Below, in pieces: positions 43,132-55,762 of a stretch of 64,000 nt of DNA. The stretch is from contig NZ_LR594662.1 of assembly GCF_901827175.1 (NCBI RefSeq), positions 3,038,001 to 3,102,000 of the forward strand. The letters are read 5' to 3'. Made by a program: the position numbers and the translations under genes. The notes beneath the pieces are model-generated. The model made no database searches. It saw nothing but the letters and a program-made list of their open reading frames with translations, and was not told where the DNA came from. The DNA comes from Variovorax sp. RA8. GTDB lineage: Bacteria > Pseudomonadota > Gammaproteobacteria > Burkholderiales > Burkholderiaceae_C. The number at the start of each line of letters is the position of its first letter. Position 1 is the first letter of the stretch.

Positions 43132-44613
43132 CCTCCGCACCGCCAGCTCCCAGTGCGACATCTTCTCCTGAGCCTTCTCGCGGCTCAGCGTCGGCAAGAA
43201 GCGACGCTCCACCCGCCATTGCTTCGACAGCTCTCCCGTGTCGCGATACACACCGGTCGACAGCCCTGCCAGGTACGCGGCGCCCAGCGCCGTGGTCTCG
43301 ATGACCTCCGGCCGCACCACCGGAATGCCCAGCAGGTCGGCCTGGAACTGCATCAACAGGTCGTTGACGGCCGCGCCGCCGTCCACCCGCAGTTCCGCCA
43401 CCGGCGTGCCTCCCGCTGCCACGGCGTCGCGGCTCATCGCCTGCAGCAAAGCCGCACTCTGATATGCAATGCTCTCCAGCGCCGCGCGTGCGATGTGCGC
43501 CACGGTGGTCCCGCGCGTCAACCCAGTGATGGTGCCGCGCGCATCGGCGTTCCAGTAAGGCGCGCCTAGTCCGGTGAAGGCCGGCACCATCATCACGCCG
43601 CCCGCATCGGGCACGCTCTCGGCCAGCGCCTGCACTTGCGCGCTGCCCTGGATGGCTTTCAAGCCATCGCGCAGCCACTGAACCACCGCGCCGCCGACGA
43701 AGACGCTGCCCTCCATCGCGTACTGCGGGGGCATGCCCGCCGTCTGCGCGGCGCTGGTCACCAGCAGGCCGTTGTGCGAAGGCTGGAAGTCACCGCCCGT
43801 GTGCATCAGCAGGAAGCAGCCGGTGCCGTAGGTGTTCTTGGCCATGCCGGCCTCGAAGCAGGCCTGGCCGAAGAGCGCGCTCTGCTGGTCGCCGGCCACG
43901 CCGCCGATGGGCAGCGGGCGGTCGAACAGGCCGGCGTCGGTGTCGGCGAAATGCGTGCTCGAGGGCTTGACCTCGGGCATCAGCGAGGCAGGGATGTCCA
44001 GCGCCTTCAGCAGGTCGGTATCCCACTGGTGCGTGTGCACGTTGAAGAGCATGGTGCGCGAGGCATTGGTGACGTCGCTCACATGCTGCTTGCCGCCGGT
44101 CAGCTGCCAGATGAGCCAGCTGTCGACGGTGCCGAAGGCCAGATCGCCGCGCTCGGCGGCGGCGCGCGCGCCGGGCACGTTGTCGAGCAGCCAGCGCAGC
44201 TTGGTGCCGGAGAAGTAGGCGTCGATCACCAGGCCGGTCTTCTCCTGGATCGTGCCGGTCATGCCGTCCTCGCGCAGCCTGGCGCACAGCGGCTCGGCGC
44301 GCCGGTCCTGCCAGACGATGGCGTGATGCACCGGCTGGCCGGTCTTGCGGTTCCACAGCACGGTGGTCTCGCGCTGGTTGGTGATGCCTATCGCATGGAT
44401 GTCGCTCGCCTCCAGCTTCGCCTTGGCGAGCACCTCGTGCGCGGTGGCGAGCTGGCTGCGCCAGATCTCCATCGGGTCGTGCTCGACCCAGCCGGGCTGC
44501 GGGTAGAACTGCGTGAGTTCCTTCTGGGCGAGGGCGACGATGCGCCCCTCCCGGTCGAAGACGATGCTGCGGGAACTGGAGGTGCCCTGGTCGAGGGCGA
44601 GCAGGTAGGTCAT
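43117..44613 (-). CDS. glpK: Glycerol kinase
   Basis: 498 residues, the usual GlpK length. It phosphorylates glycerol to sn-glycerol 3-phosphate with ATP. Visible FGGY-kinase segments are the N-terminal [34 protein letters not shown], the central [16 protein letters not shown], and [12 protein letters not shown], with [20 protein letters not shown] near the C-terminus. It is downstream of glpR on the minus strand with a 13-base gap. The divergent unit carries the glycerol importer and glpD, so the locus covers uptake, phosphorylation and oxidation. Confidence 0.97.
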   Translation of the reverse strand: MTYLLALDQGTSSSRSIVFDREGRIVALAQKELTQFYPQPGWVEHDPMEIWRSQLATAHEVLAKAKLEASDIHAIGITNQRETTVLWNRKTGQPVHHAIVWQDRRAEPLCARLREDGMTGTIQEKTGLVIDAYFSGTKLRWLLDNVPGARAAAERGDLAFGTVDSWLIWQLTGGKQHVSDVTNASRTMLFNVHTHQWDTDLLKALDIPASLMPEVKPSSTHFADTDAGLFDRPLPIGGVAGDQQSALFGQACFEAGMAKNTYGTGCFLLMHTGGDFQPSHNGLLVTSAAQTAGMPPQYAMEGSVFVGGAVVQWLRDGLKAIQGSAQVQALAESVPDAGGVMMVPAFTGLGAPYWNADARGTITGLTRGTTVAHIARAALESIAYQSAALLQAMSRDAVAAGGTPVAELRVDGGAAVNDLLMQFQADLLGIPVVRPEVIETTALGAAYLAGLSTGVYRDTGELSKQWRVERRFLPTLSREKAQEKMSHWELAVRRATLV

Positions 44614-44626
44614 GGCATGTCCTTGA

Positions 44627-45397
44627 TCAATGTTCGCGCGCGATCTCGCAGCGGACCTGCGCCTGCGCCAGCAGCTCGGGGAAGGGCGGCGGCGGCTCCG
44701 CGTCGGTGAACAGGCAGTCGATCTGCGACAGCTTGGCCAGCTCGATCATGGCAGGCCGGTTGAACTTGCTCGCATCGGCCGCGAGCCAGACCTCGCGCGC
44801 CTGCGCAATGATGGTCTGCGCCACCTTCACCTCGCGCAGGTCGAAGTCGCGCAGCGTGCCGTCGGCCTCGATGCTGGAGACGCCGATCAGCGCGATGTCG
44901 ACCTTGAACTGGCGGATGAAGTCGACCGTCGCCTCGCCCACGATCGCGCGATCGCGCAGCCGCACCGAGCCGCCGGCCACGATCACCTCGCAGTTCGGGT
45001 TGTCGCTCAGGATCGTCGCCACATTGAGGTTGTTGGTGATCACGCGCAACCCCGTGTGCTGCAGCAGCGCCTTGGCGATGGCCTCGGTGGTGGTGCCGAT
45101 GTTGAGGATCAGCGAGCAGTCGTTCGGCACCCGCGCCGCCACGGCGCGCGCGATGCGCGCCTTGCCTTCCGCATGCAGGTTCTCGCGCTGCTGGTAGCCG
45201 ATGTTCTCGGTGGTCGAGCTCGGCACCCGCACGCCGCCGTGAAAGCGGCTGAGCAGTCCCTCGTCGGCCAGGCGCTGCACGTCGCGCCGCACCGTCTGGA
45301 GGGTCACGCCGAGCATGTCGGCCAGCTGTTCGACCGTGACCGAGCCGCGCGTGCGCACGGTGTTCAGGAGCTTGAGTTGTCTGGGATTCGAATTCAC
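44627..45397 (-). CDS. glpR: DeoR-family glycerol-3-phosphate regulon repressor (GlpR)
   Basis: 256 residues. The N-terminal DeoR helix-turn-helix is visible ([20 protein letters not shown]), then the sugar-phosphate-sensing domain ([32 protein letters not shown], and [11 protein letters not shown]). GlpR-type proteins repress glp genes and release DNA on binding glycerol 3-phosphate. The GTG at 45397 gives the normal DeoR start ([11 protein letters not shown]); the frame is open 20 codons upstream but that part overlaps the control region. Divergent from glpD. Confidence 0.92.
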   Translation of the reverse strand: MNSNPRQLKLLNTVRTRGSVTVEQLADMLGVTLQTVRRDVQRLADEGLLSRFHGGVRVPSSTTENIGYQQRENLHAEGKARIARAVAARVPNDCSLILNIGTTTEAIAKALLQHTGLRVITNNLNVATILSDNPNCEVIVAGGSVRLRDRAIVGEATVDFIRQFKVDIALIGVSSIEADGTLRDFDLREVKVAQTIIAQAREVWLAADASKFNRPAMIELAKLSQIDCLFTDAEPPPPFPELLAQAQVRCEIAREH

Positions 45398-45432
45398 GCG
45401 AATGGAACAGAGCGCAGGGCGCGCTACTTTAG

Positions 45433-45467
45433 AACGAAAGAAAACGAATGGACGCAAGGGTTAACGA
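45433..45467. promoter_or_regulatory. Phased AACGA repeats in the glpR-glpD control region
   Basis: AACGA occurs at 45433, 45443 and 45463, i.e. at 10- and 20-base spacing, so all three lie on one face of the helix. The 99-base gap is the most A-rich stretch nearby. Glp repressor sites contain TTCG/CGAA blocks, so this is a plausible GlpR operator; glpD starts 30 bases later. Confidence 0.5.
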
Positions 45468-45496
45468 GTAGGAAAATCGCGCAATAAGGAACCAAA

Positions 45497-47136
45497 ATGA
45501 AAAAAACCGAAACCGCCGCAAGCGAAGTTCGAACCATCCAATCCCAGACTGTGAGCGCAAGTCCCTCATCCTCGTCGGCCGCCGTGGCCGCCTGCGACGT
45601 GCTGATCGTCGGCGGCGGCATCAACGGCTGCGGCATCGCACGCGACCTGGCCGGCCGTGGCTGGCGCGTGCTGCTGTGCGAGAAGGACGACCTTGCGGCG
45701 CACACCTCTTCCTCGTCCACCAAGCTGATCCACGGCGGGCTGCGCTACCTCGAGTACTACGAGTTCTCGCTGGTGCGCAAGGCGCTGCAGGAGCGCGAGG
45801 TGCTGCTGCGCAGCGCTCCCCACATCATGTGGCCGCTTCGCTTCGTGATGCCGCACGATCCCTCGATGCGGCCGGCCTGGATGGTGAGGCTCGGTCTGTT
45901 CCTGTACGACCACCTGGCGCGGCGCGAGGTGCTGCCCGGCTCCCGCTCGGTCGACCTGCGCGCGCACGCGGCCGGTGCGCCGCTCAAGCCGCAGTTCAAG
46001 CGCGGCTTCGTGTACTCGGATGGCTGGGTCGACGATGCGCGGCTGGTGGTGCTCAATGCGCTCGATGCGCGCGCCAAGGGGGCCGAGGTGCTGACGCGCA
46101 CGCGCTGCCTGAGCGCGCAGCGCGATGCCGATGGCTGGACCGCGGTGCTCGAGGGCCCGGCCGGGCGGCGTACGGTGCGCGCCCGCGCGGTGGTGAACGC
46201 GGCGGGGCCCTGGGCCGAGTCCTTTTTGCGCGGGGTTGCGCGGCCCGCGCAGGGCGAGGCGCTGGCCACCCGCCACCTGCGCCTGGTCAAGGGCAGCCAC
46301 ATCGTGGTGCCCCGCCTGTTCACCCACGACCACGCCTACATCTTCCAGAACCCCGACAAGCGGATCATCTTCGCGATCCCCTACCAGGACGCCTTTACGC
46401 TGATCGGCACGACCGACATCGAACTCAGTGGCGACGACCCCGGCGCGGCGCGCATCGGCGCGGACGAGATCGAATACCTCTGCACCCAGGCCAGCCGCTA
46501 CCTGGAGAAGCCGGTCGTGCCGGCGGACGTGGCCTGGACCTACTCGGGCGTGCGCCCGCTGCTCGACGACGCCTCGGGCGATCCGTCAGCGGTGACGCGC
46601 GACTACATGCTCGAATCGAACACCGCCGCCGCGCCGCTGCTGTCGGTCTGGGGCGGCAAGATCACGACCTTTCGCAAGCTCTCCGAGGACGCGGCCGACG
46701 AGGTGGGCCGCATGCTCGGCGAATCGCGCGCGGCCTGGACCGAGGGCGCATTCCTGGCGGGCGGCGACCTGTCAGGCTGGATCGGCGGCGCCACCCGGCC
46801 CGACCAGGACTTCGAGCGCTTCGTGGCGGCGGTCCGCGCGAAGCATCCCTGGCTTGACGGTGCGCTGGCGCGCCGGCTCTCGCGCGCCTACGGCGCCCGC
46901 ATTGCCACGGTGATCGGGGACGCGCAATCGATGAGCGACATGGGCCAGGCCGTCGCCCCCGGCCTGCACGAGCGCGAGCTGCGCTACCTGCAGGACGAGG
47001 AGTGGGCATGCAGCGGCGAGGACGTGCTGTGGCGGCGCTCCAAGCTGGGCCTGCACTACACGCCGGAAGAACGCGAACGTGTCGGTGCCTGGATTCAGCA
47101 GCAGGCCCGCACCCCCAGGCAGCAGGAAGGAGTTGC

Positions 47137-47146
<10 letters not shown>
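45497..47146 (+). CDS. glpD: Aerobic glycerol-3-phosphate dehydrogenase
   Basis: 549 residues. GlpD is a peripheral membrane flavoenzyme that oxidises glycerol 3-phosphate to dihydroxyacetone phosphate and reduces quinone. The FAD-binding motif is DVLIVGGGINGCGIARDLAG near residue 35; other landmarks are SSSSTKLIHGGLRYLEYYEF, the YSDGWVDDARLVVLNA segment, IIFAIPYQDAFTLIGTTDIE and WGGKITTFRKLSEDAAD. An unusual 35-residue Ser/Ala-rich N-terminus precedes the flavin domain. The last 10 bases overlap glpS. It is the first gene of the operon with the glycerol importer. Confidence 0.97.
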
Positions 47147-48213
<1,067 letters not shown>

Positions 48214-48215
48214 CC

Positions 48216-49286
48216 GTGGCACGCATCGACCTCGACCTGGCCCATGCCTACCGGCCCAACCCCACGCAGGACAGCGACTATGCGCTGCTGCCGCTCACGA
48301 TGAGCTTTCGCGACGGCGGCGCCTACGCCTTGCTCGGCCCATCGGGCTGCGGCAAGACCACCATGCTCAACATCATCTCGGGGCTGCTGGTGCCGTCGCG
48401 CGGCACGGTCAGCTTCGACGGGCGCGATGTCACGCATGCGTCGCCGCAGGAACGCAACATCGCGCAAGTGTTCCAGTTCCCCGTGATCTACGACACCATG
48501 ACCGTCGCCGAGAACCTGGCCTTTCCCCTGCGCAACCGCAAGCTGCCGGCCGAGCAGATCAGGAAGCGCGTGGGCGAGATCGCCGAGATGCTGGACATGA
48601 GCGGCCAGCTCAACCAGCGCGCCGCCGGGCTTGCGGCCGATGCCAAGCAGAAGATCTCGCTGGGCCGCGGGCTGGTTCGCAGCGATGTGTCGGCCGTGCT
48701 CTTCGACGAGCCGCTGACGGTGATCGACCCCAACCTCAAGTGGCAGCTGCGGCGCAAGCTCAAGCAGATCCACCGCGAGCTCAAGCTCACGCTGATCTAC
48801 GTCACGCACGACCAGGTCGAGGCGCTGACCTTCGCCGAGGAGGTGATGGTCATGACGCGCGGCAAGGCGGTGCAGGTGGGCAGCGCCGACGCGCTCTTCG
48901 AGCGGCCGGCCCATACCTTCGTCGGGCATTTCATCGGCTCTCCGGGGATGAACTTCCTGCCGGTGCAGAGCAGCGGCTGGTCGCTCGAGGTCGCCGGCAT
49001 GCGGCTCACGACGCAACGCACGCTGCCCGAGGGCGCGCTCAAGCTGGGCATCCGCCCCGAGTACGTCACCCTGGCCGAGCCGAACGCGGCCGGTGCGCTG
49101 GCAGCGACCGTCGTGCAACTGCAGGACGTGGGCACGCACCAGATGCTGACGGCGCGGGCGGGGGAGAGCGTGATCAAGGCGCGGCTCCCATCCGACGCGC
49201 AGGCCCCGGCAGCGGGTGAGCCGGTCTGGCTGAAAGTGGTGGACGCGCACACCTGCTTCTACCGCGATGAGGAGCTGGTGGCATGA
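48216..49286 (+). CDS. glpT: Glycerol ABC importer ATP-binding subunit GlpT
   Basis: 356 residues starting with GTG two bases after glpS. Walker A GPSGCGKTT, Q-loop QVFQFPVIYDTM, Walker B VLFDEPLTVIDP and switch His in YVTHDQVEALT are present, but the signature position reads LAADAKQKIS rather than LSGGQ. With GlpS, which lacks the switch His, it would form a heterodimer with one complete and one degenerate ATP site. Here GlpT means the rhizobial ABC subunit, not the E. coli glycerol-3-phosphate antiporter. The stop overlaps the ATG of a bridging micro-ORF. Confidence 0.88.
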   Translation: MARIDLDLAHAYRPNPTQDSDYALLPLTMSFRDGGAYALLGPSGCGKTTMLNIISGLLVPSRGTVSFDGRDVTHASPQERNIAQVFQFPVIYDTMTVAENLAFPLRNRKLPAEQIRKRVGEIAEMLDMSGQLNQRAAGLAADAKQKISLGRGLVRSDVSAVLFDEPLTVIDPNLKWQLRRKLKQIHRELKLTLIYVTHDQVEALTFAEEVMVMTRGKAVQVGSADALFERPAHTFVGHFIGSPGMNFLPVQSSGWSLEVAGMRLTTQRTLPEGALKLGIRPEYVTLAEPNAAGALAATVVQLQDVGTHQMLTARAGESVIKARLPSDAQAPAAGEPVWLKVVDAHTCFYRDEELVA

Positions 49287-49368
49287 GCGCAGCGCAGAAC
49301 CGCTTCAAGCAAGCTCGCGTCCCCTTGGGGGGCAGCGAGGACACGAAGTGCCGAGCGTGGGGGCAGAC

Positions 49369-49372
<4 letters not shown>
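49283..49372 (+). repeat. Dispersed GC-rich intergenic element, copy 2
   Basis: The 82 bases between glpT and glpP form a short copy of the element. After ATGAGCGC it has AAGCAAGCTCG, a C-run/G-run block (CCCCTTGGGGGGCAGCGA), the core ACACGAAGTG and a final GAGCGTGGGGGC. The copy at 50256 shares each block in the same order. It is bounded by ATGA on both sides. Confidence 0.8.
49283..49372 (+). CDS. Bridging micro-ORF between glpT and glpP (29 aa)
   Basis: The ATG overlaps the glpT stop and the TGA overlaps the glpP start, each as ATGA. The peptide reads MSAAQNRFKQAR, then GGSEDTKCRA near the end; the KQAR and GGSxDTKCRA segments recur in the micro-ORF between glpP and glpQ. A coupling role is more likely than a functional peptide. 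Confidence 0.45.
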
Positions 49373-50255
<883 letters not shown>

Positions 50256-50259
<4 letters not shown>

Positions 50260-50425
50260 GCGCCGCGCCGGGCCGCCCCAAGCAAGCTCGGCCTTGCAGG
50301 CCGCGCTGCTGCCAGACGCAGCAGCTCTTCGGGCTGTCCATGCCTGCGCAGGCAGGCATGGAGCCGCAGCCCTCAGCCCCCTCGGGGGGCAGCGATGACA
50401 CGAAGTGCAGAGCGCGGGGGCTTGA

Positions 50426-50429
<4 letters not shown>
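50256..50429 (+). repeat. Dispersed GC-rich intergenic element, copy 3 (longest forward copy)
   Basis: The 166 bases between glpP and glpQ are a longer copy with the same blocks as 49283-49372 (AAGCAAGCTCGG, CCCCCTCGGGGGGCAGCGAT, ACACGAAGTG, GAGCGCGGGGGC) and an extra middle with short palindromes (GCCTTGCAGGC, CCTGCGCAGG). It is bounded by ATGA at 50256 and 50426. Confidence 0.8.
50256..50429 (+). CDS. Bridging micro-ORF between glpP and glpQ (57 aa)
   Basis: 57 codons without a stop, from the ATG inside the glpP stop to the TGA inside the glpQ start. It shares MSAA, KQAR and GGSxDTKCRA segments with the 29-aa micro-ORF upstream, and adds a Cys/Gln-rich middle (CRPRCCQTQQLF). No known domain. 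Likely role: ribosome passage between the two permease genes. Confidence 0.45.
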
Positions 50430-51241
<812 letters not shown>

Positions 51242-51259
51242 GTGGGAAAGGAGTTCGGA

Positions 51260-51568
51260 ATGCTCGAATGGATGGTCTGGACCACCCCGGTGGCCGTTTT
51301 CTTCAGCTGCATCGCGCTGATGCTCGTCGGCATGACGGTATGGGAAGTCAAGTCGCCCACCACCTTGCGCCGCGGCTGGCTGCCGCTGGAGACCACGCGC
51401 GGCGACCGGCTCTTCATCGGCCTGTTGATCGCGGCCTACATCAACCTGATCTTCATCGGCCTGGCCGGCAAGTTCCAGGAATGGCTCGAGCTGCAGGCCG
51501 AGCCGTCGATCTGGATCAGCTTCGTTCTGTCGATGCTGGTGCTGGCGCTCGTCATGCGCAAGGGCTGA
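51260..51568 (+). CDS. glpU: DUF2160 small membrane protein (GlpU-like)
   Basis: 102 residues with three hydrophobic helices (about 8-27, 50-70, 80-98) and a central loop KSPTTLRRGWLPLETTRGDR. It matches the small DUF2160 membrane protein found between permease and binding-protein genes in glycerol ABC operons; its role is unknown. I chose the ATG at 51260, which has AAAGGAG seven bases upstream, over the GTG at 51242 that directly follows the glpQ stop. Confidence 0.85.
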   Translation: MLEWMVWTTPVAVFFSCIALMLVGMTVWEVKSPTTLRRGWLPLETTRGDRLFIGLLIAAYINLIFIGLAGKFQEWLELQAEPSIWISFVLSMLVLALVMRKG

Positions 51569-51655
51569 GCACACTTTCATTTCACGCTGTCCGGCTCTCC
51601 GCTTTCCCGGGGCCGGGATCTGCACAACACCGGGAAGCACCTAGAGGAGACATCC

Positions 51656-53386
<1,731 letters not shown>

Positions 53387-53406
53387 GCGTCCCATCGTTC
53401 CTGCAG

Positions 53407-53440
53407 GGGCTGCCGTGCCTTGGGCACAGCAGCCCTTTTT
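53407..53440 (+). terminator. Rho-independent terminator of the glp operon
   Basis: Arms 53407-53419 and 53423-53435 pair over 13 bp with a single G/A mismatch, with a 3-base loop, and are followed by five T. It lies 20 bases after the glpV stop and is the clearest intrinsic terminator in the window. Confidence 0.9.
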
Positions 53441-53474
53441 GCTTTGGGGTCGGCGGCTTTGCTAGCCTCGCGCC

Positions 53475-54032
53475 ATGCTCGGACGACGCGAATTCATCCT
53501 CCTGCCCGCGGCCCTGCTCGGCAGCGCCCATGCCCAGCAAGGCGAAGACGCGATGGCCGAGCGCTTGCGCGCCGGCCGCTGTGCACTGCTGTGGCGGCAT
53601 GCGCAAACCACAGGGGGCATCGGCGATCCAGCGGGCTTCAGGCTGGACCAGTGCGGCACCCAGCGCAACTTGAGCGATGCCGGTCGGGCGCAGGCCCGGG
53701 CCGCCGGCGAATGGTTCCGCAGCCGCGGCCTGCGGCCGCTTGCCGTGCGCTCCAGCGCGTGGTGCCGGTGCAAGGACACGGCGGACCTGGCGTTCGGGGC
53801 GCACGAGCCGTGGGCGCCGCTCAACTCGACATTCGGCAATGCGCGGGTCGCGCCCGAGAACCGGCAGCTGCTGCTGGATGGGCTGGCGCGCATTCCGGCC
53901 GGTGCCTTCGAGGCGTGGGTCACGCACCAGGTGAACATCACGGCCTTTACCGGCGAGTCGGTAGCGATGGGCGAGGCCGTGGTAGTGGACCGCGCCGGCC
54001 AGATCGTGGCGCGCGGAGGCTTCGGCACCTGA
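53475..54032 (+). CDS. Histidine phosphatase superfamily protein, exported
   Basis: 185 residues. The N-terminus has an RR and a hydrophobic core ending AHA-QQG near residue 21, a likely signal peptide. The phosphoglycerate-mutase-like fold shows LLWRHAQTTGG, with Arg-His as in the RHG motif, RNLSDAGRAQARAAG, and the second catalytic His in AWVTHQVNITAF. Such small periplasmic phosphatases have unclear substrates. It begins 35 bases after the glp terminator and is convergent with the HD-domain gene, whose stop adjoins its own. Confidence 0.85.
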   Translation: MLGRREFILLPAALLGSAHAQQGEDAMAERLRAGRCALLWRHAQTTGGIGDPAGFRLDQCGTQRNLSDAGRAQARAAGEWFRSRGLRPLAVRSSAWCRCKDTADLAFGAHEPWAPLNSTFGNARVAPENRQLLLDGLARIPAGAFEAWVTHQVNITAFTGESVAMGEAVVVDRAGQIVARGGFGT

Positions 54033-54650
54033 TCAGCCGATCGCGCGCTGCAAATTGACGCGGGCCTGGGCTTCGAGCCGCGCGCGGATCGACGGCGTGA
54101 GGTAGAGCGGGTCGCGTGCGAGGAAGCTGCCGAGGATCTGGCGCCGCCGGGGCTCGAAGACGCCGGGCGGCACGTGCGCGTACTCGAAGCGGATCTGCTG
54201 CTCGTACTCGGCGAAGCGCGGCGCCGGCGCGCCGAGGATCGACAGGTCGATGTCGACCAGCAATCGCGCATCGGCTTCCTCGGGCTGCGCCTGGTGACGC
54301 GTGGCCAGCACCAGCGCGTGCACGCGCTGCACCGCGTCGGCTTCCACGCCTGCATCGCGCAGTGCCTGCTGCGCCCAGTCGGCGCTGCGTTCCTCGTTGT
54401 CGTGGCGGTGGATGTCGTAGATGGCGTCGTGGAACCAGAGCGCCAGCGCGATCTCGGCAGGGCGCCTTGCATGGCTGCGCTCGAGCGCCAGGCTTTCGAG
54501 GCATTCGTCCAGGTGCTGCAGCGTGTGGTATGCGCGATGCGGCTCGCTGTAATGTGCGAGCAGCGCATCGAGGAGCGCGGCGTCGGGCGCTTCCACGCCG
54601 AGCACGTCCCAGGCGTCGGCCCATGCGGAGCGCCGCGCATCGGCCTGCAT
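54033..54650 (-). CDS. Predicted metal-dependent HD-superfamily phosphohydrolase
   Basis: 205 residues. HD-domain metal ligands appear as YHTLQHLDE near residue 42, the HD pair in ALWFHDAIYD near 74 and a later Asp in LLVDIDLSILG. The fold hydrolyses phosphate esters or nucleotides; substrate unknown. Its ATG overlaps the stop of mltB (54650-54652), so both are probably on one minus-strand transcript. Confidence 0.85.
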   Translation of the reverse strand: MQADARRSAWADAWDVLGVEAPDAALLDALLAHYSEPHRAYHTLQHLDECLESLALERSHARRPAEIALALWFHDAIYDIHRHDNEERSADWAQQALRDAGVEADAVQRVHALVLATRHQAQPEEADARLLVDIDLSILGAPAPRFAEYEQQIRFEYAHVPPGVFEPRRRQILGSFLARDPLYLTPSIRARLEAQARVNLQRAIG

Positions 54651-55708
54651 CAGTTCTCCATTGCGGCGCGCACCTCGCGCCCCAGATCGATCACCGACAT
54701 CGCGTAGTAGCTGCTCCAGTTGTAGCGCGTGATGACATAGAAGTTCTTCGTGCCCGCCACGTAGGTGGGTTCATCGTCGCCGTTCTGCAACTCGATGAGC
54801 GCCAGCAGTCCCTTGTGTCGCAGCGCCTCGGCCTCGAGCACCGCGCCGCCGGCGACGAAGGCGTCGGCGCTGAAGGTGGGCAGGATGTCGGGCGCCAGCA
54901 GCACGTCTTTCTTGAGCCGCGCCGGGTCGAAGCTCACCGGGTAGATCGACGGCATGCCGGGCTGCCAGCCGAAGCCCTTGAAGTAGCTGGCCACCGAGCC
55001 GATCACGTCGGCCGGGTTGTTGACCAGATCGATGCGGTCGTCGCCATCGAAGTCGATCGCGTACTTGGCGATGCTGCTGGGCATGAACTGGGGCATGCCC
55101 ATCGCGCCGGCATAGCTGCCCACCGGCACCATCGGGTCTTCGGCGGTGCGGCTCTCGGTGCTGAGGAAGCTTTCGAGCTCGCTGCGGAAGAAGGCCTGGC
55201 GCTCCGCCGCGCGCGGATGGGCCTGCGGGAAATCGAAGGCCAGGGTGGCCAGCGCGTCGATCACGCGGAAGTTGCCCATGTTGCGGCCGTAGATGGTCTC
55301 GACCCCGACGATGCCGACGATGATTTCCGCCGGAACGCCGTACTCGGCCTCGGCCCGCGCCAGCGTGGCGGCATTGGCACGCCAGAAGCGCACGCCGGCG
55401 GCGATGCGTACCGGGTCGATGAAGCGGCTGCGGTAGACGCGCCAGTTCTTCGCCGTGCCGCGAGGCGCCGGCACCATCAGGCGCGGCACGTTGGGCAGGA
55501 AGCGCGCGTTGCCGATGGTGGTGCGCACCCAGGCGCGGTCGAGATCGCGCCGCGCGGCCACGTCGTCGGCGAACTGCATCGCGTCTGCGCGCGTGGCGTA
55601 GGGCGTTTCGCCGCGCACGACTTTCTGGGCCAGGGCGGGGAGGGAGGGGAGGGCGGCGCCCAGCAGGACGAGGGCCAGCGAGAAAACAGTCGGGAGAAGG
55701 CGTCGCAT
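54650..55708 (-). CDS. mltB: Membrane-bound or periplasmic lytic murein transglycosylase B
   Basis: 352 residues. A signal peptide (MRRLLPTVFSLALVLLGAAL, cleavage after ALA near residue 28) precedes the MltB-type catalytic domain. The general-acid Glu137 is in VGVETIYGRNMG; other landmarks are GSYAGAMGMPQFMPSSIAKY and the DGDDRIDLVNNPADVIGSVA segment. It cleaves the MurNAc-GlcNAc bond of peptidoglycan to form 1,6-anhydro ends. No lipobox Cys is present, so it would be soluble in the periplasm. The ATG at 55708 gives the proper signal peptide; the frame is open upstream. Confidence 0.93.
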   Translation of the reverse strand: MRRLLPTVFSLALVLLGAALPSLPALAQKVVRGETPYATRADAMQFADDVAARRDLDRAWVRTTIGNARFLPNVPRLMVPAPRGTAKNWRVYRSRFIDPVRIAAGVRFWRANAATLARAEAEYGVPAEIIVGIVGVETIYGRNMGNFRVIDALATLAFDFPQAHPRAAERQAFFRSELESFLSTESRTAEDPMVPVGSYAGAMGMPQFMPSSIAKYAIDFDGDDRIDLVNNPADVIGSVASYFKGFGWQPGMPSIYPVSFDPARLKKDVLLAPDILPTFSADAFVAGGAVLEAEALRHKGLLALIELQNGDDEPTYVAGTKNFYVITRYNWSSYYAMSVIDLGREVRAAMEN

Positions 55709-55762
55709 GGGTTCCGATTGTGCAGCCCGTGCGCAAGGCCCCGGCGCACGACACATGTGGTT

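Noticed and set aside
49267..49368. In-frame upstream extension of the GlpP permease through the repeat element
   Set aside because: The extra residues come from the repeat; the ATG at 49369 is in the conserved ATGA overlap and gives the normal permease N-terminus.
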